Positions 7,986 to 15,581 of a DNA stretch of 34,200 bases are shown here, one piece after another; position 1 is the first letter of the stretch, and each line of letters begins with the position of its first letter. The notes under the pieces were generated by a model. That model searched no databases, had not been told where the DNA came from, and saw only the letters and a list, made by a program, of their open reading frames with translations. The DNA is from Reyranella soli (GTDB taxonomy: Bacteria; Pseudomonadota; Alphaproteobacteria; Reyranellales; Reyranellaceae). The stretch covers positions 1 to 34,200 of the forward strand of contig NZ_BKAJ01000146.1 of NCBI RefSeq assembly GCF_007992495.1. Reading direction: 5' to 3'. Made by a program: the position numbers and the translations under genes.

Positions 7986-8525
7986 TCACAGCTTGGTTTC
8001 GCGCCGCCACATCCACCAGAAGGCAGCGCCGACCAACACCAGAAGCAGCGCGCCGACCAGAAGCAGCAAGGCGGATTCCTGGACCCAGGCCACGGCCGGC
8101 ACCGACAGGGCGAGGAAGACGCCGACGGCGCTGATGCGCCACACCGCGGCGTGCACGCCGGCGACGAAGGTGCCCAACGCCAGCAGGATCAGCAGGGTGA
8201 GGCTGGTGGCGTTGAGATTGACCACGCCGCCGACCTCGGGAAGGAACATCAGCCACATCGCGCCGAGGAAGGCGGCCCAGTGCAGGACCTGGGTTACCAC
8301 CAGCCGCGTGCGCTCCGCTCCCGTCTCGAGCTGGCGCCAGCCCGAGGCGATGACGATCAACGCGTATATCGGCGCCAGCGCCATCCAGTAGATGTAGGTC
8401 GTGGGCCCGCGGAAGCTTGCCAGGACGATGCCGCCCACGGCAAGCACCAGCATGGCTGCATACGGCAGGTCACGCAGCAGCCAGCGCCCGATGCCGCCGA
8501 GCTTGGACTCCGTGGCGTCGCTCAT
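7986..8525 (-). CDS. Integral membrane protein, five to six helices
   Basis: A 179-residue hydrophobic protein with five to six membrane segments: AAMLVLAVGGIVLASF, YIYWMALAPIYALIVIASGW, VLHWAAFLGAMWLMFL, LTLLILLALGTFVAGVHAAVW, VGVFLALSVPAVAWV and LLLLVGALLLVLVGAAFWWMW. The tail WRRETKL is positively charged and probably cytosolic. I do not recognise the family. Its start codon lies three bases after the stop of the M20 amidohydrolase, so the two are almost certainly co-transcribed and it could be involved in transport or anchoring linked to that enzyme, which is inference only. It converges on the radical SAM gene across a 77-base gap that contains a small GCCG-GAGA-CGGC hairpin (7972-7983). 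Confidence 0.82.
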   Translation of the reverse strand: MSDATESKLGGIGRWLLRDLPYAAMLVLAVGGIVLASFRGPTTYIYWMALAPIYALIVIASGWRQLETGAERTRLVVTQVLHWAAFLGAMWLMFLPEVGGVVNLNATSLTLLILLALGTFVAGVHAAVWRISAVGVFLALSVPAVAWVQESALLLLVGALLLVLVGAAFWWMWRRETKL

Positions 8526-8528
8526 GGC

Positions 8529-9704
8529 CTACCGCGCGTCCCTGGCGAGCTTCTTCTCAACCACGCGCGACCACAGCGTGGCGCCGAGCGTGATGATCTC
8601 GTCGTTGAAGTCGTAGCCCGGATTGTGGACCTCGCAGCCGCCCTCGCCGCCACCGTTGCCGATGTTGATGAAGGCGCCCGGCACCTTCTCCAGCATGTAG
8701 GAGAAATCCTCGGAGGCCATGACGAACGGGCCCTCGCGGTTCATGTTGTCCTCGCCCACGATCTCGGCCGCGACGTCGGCAATGAACTTCACCGAGTCCT
8801 TGTCGTTGACCAGCGGCGGGAACACCACCCGCACATCGGCCTCGGCCTTACCGCCCAGGGTCTGGGCGATGCCCTTGGAGATGGTCTCGATGCGCTCCTT
8901 GACCAGCGCCATGGTCTCCTTGCGGAAGGCGCGGATGGTGCCGCGCAGCACGGCTTCCTGCGGGATGACGTTGTAGGCGTCGCCGGCATGCATCTGGGTC
9001 ACCGAGATCACCGCCGAATCGAGCGCCGCGATGTTGCGCGACACCACGCTCTGCAGGGCCGAGATGATCTGGGTGGCGATGATCACCGGGTCGATGCCGC
9101 TCTCGGGCCGCGCGCCGTGCGCGCCCTTGCCGGTGATCTTGATGTCGAACAGGCCGCCACCCGCCATCTGCGGGCCCGAGCGGATGGCGAACTTGCCGAC
9201 ATCGAGCTTGGGCCTGTTGTGCATGCCGAAGATCTGCTCGCAAGGGAACTTCTCGAACAGGCCGTCCTTGACCATGGCCTCGGCGCCGCCGCGGCCTTCC
9301 TCGGCCGGCTGGAAGATGAAGTGCACCGTGCCGTCGAAGTTGCGGGTGGCCGAAAGATACTTGGCGGCGCCCAGCAGCATCGTCGTGTGGCCGTCGTGGC
9401 CGCAGGCATGCATGCGGCCCTGGTGTTGGCTGCGATGGTCGAACGTGTTGTGCTCGTCCATCGGCAGCGCATCCATGTCGGCGCGCAGGCCGATGGCGCG
9501 CGGATTGTTGCCGACGCGGATGGTGCCGACCACGCCAGTCTTGCCGATGCCGGTCGTGACCTCGCAGCCCCATTCCTTGAGCTTGGTCGCCACGATCTTC
9601 GACGTCCGCTCCTCCTCGAACCCGAGCTCGGGATGGGCATGGATGTCCCGCCGGATGGCGGTCAGCTCAGCTGTGGCAGCGGCAATCTTGGGTTCGATCT
9701 TCAT
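8529..9704 (-). CDS. M20 family amidohydrolase (hippurate hydrolase / IAA-amino acid hydrolase type)
   Basis: A 391-residue zinc or manganese amidohydrolase that cleaves N-acyl amino acids. Motifs run in order: AIGLRADMDALPMDE, MHACGHDGHTTMLLGAA (metal-binding Cys and His), QPAEEGRGGAEAM (Glu-Glu, catalytic base and metal ligand), GMHNRPKL, the dimerisation-domain segment KGAHGARPESGIDPV, and the C-terminal VMASEDFSYML with a final His in CEVHNPGYDFND. All metal ligands are present and length is normal. No signal peptide, so cytosolic. A relic of a hydrolase gene ends four bases upstream, showing that this gene was once downstream of an alpha/beta hydrolase in an operon. Confidence 0.93.
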   Translation of the reverse strand: MKIEPKIAAATAELTAIRRDIHAHPELGFEEERTSKIVATKLKEWGCEVTTGIGKTGVVGTIRVGNNPRAIGLRADMDALPMDEHNTFDHRSQHQGRMHACGHDGHTTMLLGAAKYLSATRNFDGTVHFIFQPAEEGRGGAEAMVKDGLFEKFPCEQIFGMHNRPKLDVGKFAIRSGPQMAGGGLFDIKITGKGAHGARPESGIDPVIIATQIISALQSVVSRNIAALDSAVISVTQMHAGDAYNVIPQEAVLRGTIRAFRKETMALVKERIETISKGIAQTLGGKAEADVRVVFPPLVNDKDSVKFIADVAAEIVGEDNMNREGPFVMASEDFSYMLEKVPGAFINIGNGGGEGGCEVHNPGYDFNDEIITLGATLWSRVVEKKLARDAR

Positions 9705-9708
9705 GTGG

Positions 9709-9780
9709 CTATCGGGACTCCGGAAGGAAGGGTGTCATTACACGACGAAACTCGGTGCCATGCACGTTCGGATATGGCTA
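9709..9780 (-). pseudogene. Relic of the alpha/beta hydrolase 3' end
   Basis: Read on the minus strand from 9771, this stretch encodes PNVHGTEFRRVMTPFLPESR and then a TAG stop at 9709-9711. The intact hydrolase at 10300-11094 ends PNVHGAEFRRVLTSFLLGA, so 13 of the first 16 residues agree. At DNA level 9723-9772 and 10311-10360 match at 40 of 50 positions without gaps. Beyond PNV the relic loses about four bases relative to the intact gene, shifts frame, and similarity fades. It sits at the normal operon distance from the M20 start. I read it as the surviving tail of a displaced or duplicated hydrolase. Confidence 0.8.
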
Positions 9781-9808
9781 TTCTGACCCAGGATCAGAGT
9801 GCACCGGA

Positions 9809-10285
9809 ATGGCCAGACGCCTCGTCAAAGTGGTCTTCGAGCTTGATTCGAGAGATTGGCACGGACATGGAGGCGAACTTCTATGGGCTGCACCAGTCTT
9901 GGCAGAGCATGGCGGCACGCATTTTCAGATCGAAAACTCTCCGTTCTTTGTGACAGGTATTGGCCATCTTGACGTGGTCAAAGCCCAGCCGACCGAAAAT
10001 TCGACAATCTACTTATTTGAGAAGATCGTCACGCGAGGCGGGCATTCGACCTACATGCTCCTCGCGGAGGAGCAATCGCCCAAATTCGGCATCTACTGGA
10101 GCTTTCTCGAGGCAAAGGGCTGCTCGTACGAGAGCACGCACATCAAGCTCAGCATGGGCGACCGACTGCTGTTGTCGGTCGATGTTCCGCCTTCGGCTAA
10201 CCTGCTTGAGGCTTATGACATCCTCAAGCAGGGAGAAGCTGACGGAACATGGATGTTCCAAGAAGGGTATGCTCATCAGGCGTGA
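9809..10285 (+). CDS. DUF4265 domain protein
   Basis: A 158-residue protein beginning MARRLVKVVFELDSRDWHGH. The pattern of VKVVFELDSRDWHGHGGELLWAAPV, then IENSPFFVTGIGHLDVV, then GGHSTYMLLAEE and EAKGCSYEST matches the DUF4265 family as I recall it. The family has unknown function; members are small soluble proteins scattered in bacteria. The start at 9809 is preferred because family homology begins there; an ATG 18 codons upstream would read across the hydrolase relic. Its ribosome binding site is weak. Codon use and base composition are clearly more AT-rich than the genes on both sides and it is on the opposite strand, inserted between an ancestral operon pair, so it was probably acquired. 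Confidence 0.8.
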   Translation: MARRLVKVVFELDSRDWHGHGGELLWAAPVLAEHGGTHFQIENSPFFVTGIGHLDVVKAQPTENSTIYLFEKIVTRGGHSTYMLLAEEQSPKFGIYWSFLEAKGCSYESTHIKLSMGDRLLLSVDVPPSANLLEAYDILKQGEADGTWMFQEGYAHQA

Positions 10286-10299
10286 GCAGGTTCGAATTC

Positions 10300-11094
10300 T
10301 CAGGCGCCCAGAAGGAACGATGTCAGCACACGGCGAAACTCCGCCCCGTGTACGTTCGGAAACAGATGGCCGCCATTGGGAAGGACATAGGCCCGGGCAT
10401 CGGGGATCAGGCGCACCAGCTCCTCGGTGAAGTAGAGCGGCGTCACGGTATCGTCGCGGGCGCAGATGGCAAGCGCAGCGGCGCGCACCTTCTGCAACTG
10501 CTCCCGCCGATCATGGGCCACGATGGCGGCGATGCGCGACAGCACGATCTCCGGGATGGGAATGGTTTCGGCCGCCTTGGCCTCGGCGATGGCGAGATCG
10601 GCATCGTGATCACGCACCCACGACGGCATGTTGAGCGCAAGGGCGCTGCTCTTGAGATAGGCCAGCGGCCCCAGCTCCTTCAGCACCAGGGAGCGGACCT
10701 CGAACAGGCGGCGGAAGAAGGCATCGGTCTTGGCCCAGGTGGCGCTCAGCACCAGCCGGTCGATGCGATCGGGATGCTCAATGGCCAGCACCTGGCCCAT
10801 GGCGCCACCGGTCGAATGACCGCACCAGTGCACCTTGTCGTAGCCCAGCGCATCGATGAGCTGCAGGGCGTCGTCGGCCATCTGCTCCACTGAATAAGTG
10901 ATCTGCGACAAGGTGCTGCGCGCCGTGCCGCGATGATCATGCACGACCACGGTGAAATGTTCGGCGAGTCCTGCGACGTTTGCGTCCCAGAAGCGGCCGT
11001 CGCCGCCCAATCCGGGGACCAGGAACAGCGGCGGCCCCGCCCCTCGACTTTCGTAGTAAAGCTCGGCCCCGTCCCGGAGCTTGACGTGTGGCAT
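10300..11094 (-). CDS. Alpha/beta hydrolase
   Basis: A 264-residue alpha/beta-fold hydrolase. The oxyanion segment FLVPGLGGDGRFW is followed by VVVHDHRGTARS, the nucleophile elbow GHSTGG (Ser), catalytic Asp in CARDDTVTP and His in NGGHLFP. It resembles RutD or 3-oxoadipate enol-lactonase-like enzymes, but the ester, lactone or amide substrate is not evident. The start MPHVKLRDG is chosen because AAAGGGAT lies just upstream; an ATG nine codons earlier is weaker. It diverges from the lipoprotein gene with only 44 bases between. A partial degraded copy of its 3' end is found at 9709-9780, on the far side of the DUF4265 gene. Confidence 0.92.
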   Translation of the reverse strand: MPHVKLRDGAELYYESRGAGPPLFLVPGLGGDGRFWDANVAGLAEHFTVVVHDHRGTARSTLSQITYSVEQMADDALQLIDALGYDKVHWCGHSTGGAMGQVLAIEHPDRIDRLVLSATWAKTDAFFRRLFEVRSLVLKELGPLAYLKSSALALNMPSWVRDHDADLAIAEAKAAETIPIPEIVLSRIAAIVAHDRREQLQKVRAAALAICARDDTVTPLYFTEELVRLIPDARAYVLPNGGHLFPNVHGAEFRRVLTSFLLGA

Positions 11095-11138
11095 CGAATC
11101 CCTTTCCGCTATAAGTGACATGGGGAGGAAAGCGCACG

Positions 11139-11489
11139 ATGAAGCGCCTGTCGATTCTGGCGATCCTGCTGCTCGCCGCCTGCACCAGGGAGCAGCAGCC
11201 GTTGACGACCTTTATTCCGCGGCCGGCACCGGACGATCCGACGCCCGCCGGCATCGCCTATCTCTGCGACGGCCGCAAGGAAGTGAGCGTGGTCTACGCC
11301 AAGAACCGTGCCTCGGTGACCCTGGACGGCCGGACCTGGCGCATGGAGTACCAACCGACCGACGGCGGCTTCCGTTATGTCGACACCGCGAACGAATGGG
11401 TCGGCCGCGACGATCTTGCCGCGTTGCGCGAGAGCGCCACCGCCAAGCCGCTCGCCTTCAACTGCCGGCCGCTGCGGCGGACGACGTAA
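11139..11489 (+). CDS. MliC-like lipoprotein (putative C-type lysozyme inhibitor)
   Basis: A 116-residue lipoprotein. MKRLSILAILLLAAC is a signal sequence with lipobox LAAC (Cys15). The mature part carries AYLCDGRKEVSVVYAKNRAS, RTWRMEYQPTDGGFRYVD, EWVGRDDLAAL and a final FNCRPL. Paired cysteines and the layout Cys-DG, strand, GxRY, then W-x-G match the MliC/PliC family, which sits in the outer membrane and inhibits C-type lysozyme. The match is by pattern and the protein is divergent. The start follows GGAGGAAA; an ATG eight codons upstream would break the signal peptide. A strong terminator follows directly. Confidence 0.78.
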   Translation: MKRLSILAILLLAACTREQQPLTTFIPRPAPDDPTPAGIAYLCDGRKEVSVVYAKNRASVTLDGRTWRMEYQPTDGGFRYVDTANEWVGRDDLAALRESATAKPLAFNCRPLRRTT

Positions 11490-11491
11490 CT

Positions 11492-11537
11492 GTCTTGCCG
11501 GAGACCGCGGGCCTCCAGGCCCGCGGTCCGGCAAGAC
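11492..11537. terminator. Strong bidirectional terminator
   Basis: Arms of 21 bases pair almost perfectly: GTCTTGCCGG at 11492-11501 with CCGGCAAGAC at 11528-11537, and ACCGCGGGCCT at 11504-11514 with AGGCCCGCGGT at 11517-11527, with a two-base bulge. It lies three bases after the lipoprotein stop and two bases from the cydX stop on the other strand. The symmetry, GC-rich core and position between convergent genes support termination from both sides. Confidence 0.85.
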
Positions 11538-11538
11538 A

Positions 11539-11643
11539 TCAGGCCTTCAGCCACAACTTGATCGCGAAGCCCACGAGAGCGGTGACGCCGACGCCGGCGG
11601 CCCACAGGCCGACGAACCACAGCCACTGCCGTGCCTTGGGCAT
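11539..11643 (-). CDS. cydX: CydX/DUF2474-type small subunit of cytochrome bd
   Basis: A 34-residue single-helix peptide: MPKARQWLWFVGLWAAGVGV followed by TALVGFAIKLWLKA. The Trp-rich start, one membrane helix and basic end are those of the short peptides (CydX, or DUF2474 in alphaproteobacteria) that stabilise the haem centre of cytochrome bd. Its ATG shares one base with the cydB stop codon (TGATG), so translation is coupled. It ends two bases from a strong terminator, making it the last gene of the cyd operon. Too short for most gene callers. Assignment to CydX rather than DUF2474 is by position and size. Confidence 0.8.
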   Translation of the reverse strand: MPKARQWLWFVGLWAAGVGVTALVGFAIKLWLKA

Positions 11644-12647
11644 CAATGATAGCCCTCATGCCCGGTCTTGCCGCGGAACACCCAGTAGGAATAGCCGGTG
11701 TAGGCAAGGATGATCGGCACCATGATCAGCGCGCCGGGTAGCATGAACTTGAGACTGGCCGTCGGCGCGGCGGCATCCCAGATCGTGATCTTGGTCGGCA
11801 CGACATAGGGGAACAGGCTGATGCCAAGGCCGGCCAGGCTCAGCGTGAAGATCAGCAGGGTCATCAGGAACGGCGTGTAGTGATGCCGCCGCACCAGGCT
11901 CGCGAAGAATACCACTGCGGCGATGGCGACCAGCAGCGGCACCTGCGCCGTGAACAGGACCTGCGGCCAGGCGAACCAGCGCTCCCAGTAGGCGTGGCTG
12001 AGGAAGGGCGTGTACGCACTCACGGCGGCGATTGCGACAATGGTGGCAATGCCGAGCCCGAAGGCCATGCGATAGGCCCGCACCTGCAGCGTGTCCTCGC
12101 TTTTCATGATCAGCCACGTCGCGCCGAGCAGCGCGTAGCCGACGACCAGGCTCACGCCCACCAGCACGCTGAACGGTGTCAGCCAGTCGAACCAGCCGCC
12201 TGTATAGACGCGGCTGTCGACGGCGATGCCCTGCAGCAGCGCGCCAAGCGTGATGCCCTGCGCCAGGGCCGCACCGATCGAGCCTATGCTGAACGCAAGG
12301 TCCCACCACGGCCGGTGGCCGGGGTCGCGCCAACGGAACTCGAAGGCGACGCCGCGGAAGATCAGCGCCAGCAGCATGGCGACGATGGGGGCGTACAGCG
12401 CCGACAGGATGGTGCCGTAGGCCAACGGAAAGGCTGCCAGAAGACCGCCGCCGCCGAGCACCAGCCAGGTCTCGTTGCCGTCCCATACCGGAGCGATGGT
12501 GTTCATCGCCGTGTCGCGCTCGCGGCCGACCGGAATCCAGGAGAACAGGATGCCGATGCCGAGGTCGAAGCCGTCCATCACGACATAGGCGAAGATCGCG
12601 AAGGCGATGATGAAGGCCCAGATGGTGGGCAGGTCAAAGGTGAGCAT
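11643..12647 (-). CDS. cydB: Cytochrome bd oxidase subunit II
   Basis: A 334-residue membrane protein with eight or nine helices, subunit II of the cytochrome bd/cyanide-insensitive quinol oxidase. Family motifs are FAYVVMDGFDLGIGILF near the N-terminus, APVWDGNETWLVLGGGGLLAAFP, and RGVAFEFRWR. It pairs with CydA in the inner membrane to oxidise ubiquinol and reduce oxygen to water without proton pumping. The length (334) suits the CioB-type short form. Its ATG begins two bases after the cydA stop, and cydX overlaps its own stop. Complete and intact. Confidence 0.96.
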   Translation of the reverse strand: MLTFDLPTIWAFIIAFAIFAYVVMDGFDLGIGILFSWIPVGRERDTAMNTIAPVWDGNETWLVLGGGGLLAAFPLAYGTILSALYAPIVAMLLALIFRGVAFEFRWRDPGHRPWWDLAFSIGSIGAALAQGITLGALLQGIAVDSRVYTGGWFDWLTPFSVLVGVSLVVGYALLGATWLIMKSEDTLQVRAYRMAFGLGIATIVAIAAVSAYTPFLSHAYWERWFAWPQVLFTAQVPLLVAIAAVVFFASLVRRHHYTPFLMTLLIFTLSLAGLGISLFPYVVPTKITIWDAAAPTASLKFMLPGALIMVPIILAYTGYSYWVFRGKTGHEGYH

Positions 12648-12649
12648 GG

Positions 12650-14071
12650 TCAGTTCCCTCCACCCGACGTGCCGATGGCGTCGGGCACTGCCGGCGCAGG
12701 CGTGATGCCTGCGGCCCGCACCGGCTGGCCGCGCTCCGGCCCCTCCTCGCCGCGAAGCGGCGAATGGCTCATCAGCCGCAGGATGTAGAGCACACCTGCG
12801 CCGAACACGATGAAGTAGACGACGATGAAGGCCAGCAGCGAGATCGCGACGGCCGGCGCCTGCAGCGGCGAAACCGAGTCGGCGGTACGCAGCAAGCCGT
12901 GCACCGTGTAGGGCTGACGGCCGACCTCGGTGGTCACCCAGCCCGCGATCACGGCGACGAAGCCCGCGGGCCCCATGGCGATGGCGAAGCGATGCAACAA
13001 GGGCCAGTCATAGAGCCTGTGGCGCACCCTCGCCCACAGGCTGACCAGCGCCAGCAGCAGCATCAGCGTTCCCAGGCCGACCATGATCCGGAAGGCCCAG
13101 AACACAATCGCCACCGGCGGCCAGTCCTTGCGGTCGACCGTATCGAGGCCCTTCAGCGGCGCGTCGAGCGAGTGCTTCAAGATCAGCGACGAGGCCTTGG
13201 GAATCTCGACGGCGTAGAGGTTCTTGCCCTCGGCTTGGTCAGGCCAGGCGAACAGCACCAATGGCGCGCCATGCTCATGGCTCTGGAAGTGGCCTTCCAT
13301 GGCCATGACCTTGACCGGCTGGTGCTCCAGCGTGTTCAGCCCGTGCTGGTCACCGGCCAGGATCTGCAAGGGCGCCACCACCGCGATCATGCCCATGGCC
13401 ATCGAGAACATGGTGCGTGCGCCATCGTTGGCGCGCTCGCGCAGCAGATGCCAGGCGCCGACCGCGCCCACGACCAGCGCCGTCGTGAGATAGGCCGCGA
13501 AGACCGTATGCACCAGGCGATAGGGAAAGGACGGATTGAAGATGATCGCGAGCCAGTCGGCCGGCTGGAACTGGCCGTTGGCGGCGATGACGTGACCCAC
13601 TGGCGTCTGCATCCAGCTGTTGGCCGACAGGATCCAGAAGGCCGAGATGAAGGTGCCGACGGCAACCGCCAGCGTGGCGACGAAGTGCAGCGTCTTGCCG
13701 ACCCGGTTCATGCCGAACAGCATGACGCCGAGGAACCCGGCCTCGAGGAAGAACGCCGTCAGCACCTCATAGGCCATCAGCGGCCCGATCACCGGACCCG
13801 CCCTGTCCGCGAACACCGACCAGTTTGTGCCGAACTGATAGGACATGACGATGCCCGACACCACGCCCATGCCGAAGGAGAGCGCGAAGATCTTCAGCCA
13901 GTACTTGAAGAGGTCGAGATAGACCGAGCGGCCGGTCCACAGCCACAAGCCCTCGAGCACGGCGAGATAGCTCGCGAGTCCGATGGTGAATGACGGAAAG
14001 ATGAAATGGAACGAAACGGTGAAAGCGAACTGCATCCGGGCCAGCAGGGTGGCGTCCAATGAATCGAGCAT
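12650..14071 (-). CDS. cydA: Cytochrome bd oxidase subunit I, short Q-loop (CIO) type
   Basis: A 473-residue subunit I holding all three haems. His22 in SFHFIFPSFTIGLA is the high-spin haem ligand; His in YRLVHTVFAAYL and Met in FRIMVGLG are the haem b558 ligands. Glu residues in AYEVLTAFFLEAGFLG, and the quinol-site residues in PVKVMAMEGHF, are also present. The Q-loop is short, as in cyanide-insensitive oxidase (CioA). The usual GRQPW is GRQPY here. It is used at low oxygen or under respiratory stress. The gene is 58 bases downstream of the MocR gene on the same strand and leads the cydA-cydB-cydX cluster. Confidence 0.96.
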   Translation of the reverse strand: MLDSLDATLLARMQFAFTVSFHFIFPSFTIGLASYLAVLEGLWLWTGRSVYLDLFKYWLKIFALSFGMGVVSGIVMSYQFGTNWSVFADRAGPVIGPLMAYEVLTAFFLEAGFLGVMLFGMNRVGKTLHFVATLAVAVGTFISAFWILSANSWMQTPVGHVIAANGQFQPADWLAIIFNPSFPYRLVHTVFAAYLTTALVVGAVGAWHLLRERANDGARTMFSMAMGMIAVVAPLQILAGDQHGLNTLEHQPVKVMAMEGHFQSHEHGAPLVLFAWPDQAEGKNLYAVEIPKASSLILKHSLDAPLKGLDTVDRKDWPPVAIVFWAFRIMVGLGTLMLLLALVSLWARVRHRLYDWPLLHRFAIAMGPAGFVAVIAGWVTTEVGRQPYTVHGLLRTADSVSPLQAPAVAISLLAFIVVYFIVFGAGVLYILRLMSHSPLRGEEGPERGQPVRAAGITPAPAVPDAIGTSGGGN

Positions 14072-14129
14072 GGCTTTCTCCCCGACGGGTCACCGCCTCT
14101 CAGGCGAGTATACGTAAGCCCGCGCCGTC

Positions 14130-15506
14130 TCAAATTATACGTGAGGATAGGAGCGGCGACTTCAATGCGACAGTCAGTACATCCAACGCACCGACCAGGT
14201 CGGAGCGGCTGCGCGCCGCACCAAGCGCCACGCGGATGGCGTGCTGCGGATTGCTGTCGACGCTGAAGCTGTCGCTGGTCACAACGGCGAGCCCCTGTCG
14301 TTGAACATGCGCGGCGAACTCCGCTCGAGTCCACTCCGGCGGCAGCGCCAGCCAGACGTGATGGCCCTTGGGATGCGCGGCATAAGTGTGCCCCGAAAGC
14401 GCCTTGGCCGCCAGCTTCTGTCTTGCCGCAGCCTCGGCGGTGATAGCCGCAATGATGGCGTCGGCGCTGCCGTCCTTCAGCCAGCGCAGGGTCAGCGCCA
14501 CGGTGAGCGGCACCGGCATCTGCGACACTGTGCGCAAGGCATTGGCGATGGTCGATGCGGCCGTGCGATCGGGCGTGAGCACGAACGACACACGCAAGCC
14601 AGGCGCGATGCATTTGGACAGGCTCGCCGCCAGATAGGAGCGTTCGGGAATCAGCGTGGCGATCGGCTGGACCTTGGGATCGAGGCTGCCGTAGGCATCG
14701 TCCTCGAACAGCAGCAGGTTGCGCCGGCGGATCACGGCGGCGATCTGCTCGCGCCGCGCCGCGCCCATCGTCGCCGTCGTCGGATTGTGGATGGTGGGCA
14801 CGAGATAGACGGCCTTGGGTGACTGCCGGCGGGCCGCCTCGTCGAGGGCAGCCGGGATCATGCCCTCAACGTCTGCCTCGACGCCGATCAGCTTGACGCC
14901 GAGCGCCGCCGTGGCCGCCTTGAAGCCCGGATAGGTGAGACGATCGGTCAGCGCGGCGTCACCGGGCTTGGTCGTCGCCAGCAGCAGCGCCATCAGGGCG
15001 GTCTGGGTGCCGGGCGACACGACCAGGCGATGAGCCTCCGCCGTTCGCACGCGCCGGCGCAGCCAGTCGGCCGCCACGCCGCGATCTGCATCGCTACCGC
15101 CGGCGTGCTGGTAGCTCAGGAAATCGGAGATGCCGTAGTCGCGTCGCAGGGCCGCGAGGCCGCGCGACACGCGGCCTTCCAGATCGGCCTCGATCGGCTC
15201 TGGCGGCAGGTTCATCGACAGGTCGAAGTCGATGCCGGCACCCGCTGCGCGTGGCGCACGCACGCGGCTTTCGGCGACGAATGTCCCCTGCCCGACGCGC
15301 GCCTCTGTGAGACCCCGGCGGCGCGCCTCGTTGTAGGCGCGGGTCACGGTGGTGAGGTCGACGCCCAGCGCCTTTGCGAGCGCGCGGTGCGTCGGCAGGC
15401 GATCGCCGCGATGCAGGCGTCCCGACGCGATGTCGGCCGCCAGGGCGCCCACGATGCCTTCGTAGACCGGTCCGCTGCCGTCGCCGAGTGTAGGGACCCA
15501 ATCCAT
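14130..15506 (-). CDS. MocR-type regulator (GntR HTH fused to aminotransferase domain)
   Basis: A 458-residue MocR-family regulator. The N-terminal 80 residues are a GntR winged helix-turn-helix (GPVYEGIVGALAADIASGRL, LPTHRALAKALGVDLTTVTR, GLTEARVGQGTFV). The rest is an aminotransferase class I fold that uses PLP as effector: VSPGTQTALMALLLAT, LVPTIHNPTTATM, FEDDAYGSLD and the Schiff-base lysine in SLSKCIAPGLRVSF. The start MDWVPTLG is preferred; an ATG seven codons earlier lacks a ribosome binding site. A copy of the motif TTGTATGGAT overlaps this start and another lies 40 bases upstream, suggesting autoregulation. It diverges from DUF983 and lies upstream of cydA; either could be a target. 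Confidence 0.92.
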   Translation of the reverse strand: MDWVPTLGDGSGPVYEGIVGALAADIASGRLHRGDRLPTHRALAKALGVDLTTVTRAYNEARRRGLTEARVGQGTFVAESRVRAPRAAGAGIDFDLSMNLPPEPIEADLEGRVSRGLAALRRDYGISDFLSYQHAGGSDADRGVAADWLRRRVRTAEAHRLVVSPGTQTALMALLLATTKPGDAALTDRLTYPGFKAATAALGVKLIGVEADVEGMIPAALDEAARRQSPKAVYLVPTIHNPTTATMGAARREQIAAVIRRRNLLLFEDDAYGSLDPKVQPIATLIPERSYLAASLSKCIAPGLRVSFVLTPDRTAASTIANALRTVSQMPVPLTVALTLRWLKDGSADAIIAAITAEAAARQKLAAKALSGHTYAAHPKGHHVWLALPPEWTRAEFAAHVQRQGLAVVTSDSFSVDSNPQHAIRVALGAARSRSDLVGALDVLTVALKSPLLSSRII

Positions 15507-15552
15507 ACAATTTACCCCGATTGCCATTGTCTGTATGGCTTATTGTATGGAT
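15501..15552. promoter_or_regulatory. Putative MocR operator region (three TGTATGG motifs)
   Basis: TTGTATGGAT occurs on the minus strand at 15501-15510 and on the plus strand at 15543-15552, exact inverted copies, with a related CTGTATGGCT at 15531-15540. The motifs fill the gap between the MocR gene and the divergent DUF983 gene and one overlaps the MocR start codon. MocR proteins bind repeated sites of this kind next to their own gene. Binding is inferred from position and repetition. Confidence 0.6.
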
Positions 15553-15581
15553 ATAAGCAACAACAACGAGGGAGAAAGGTG

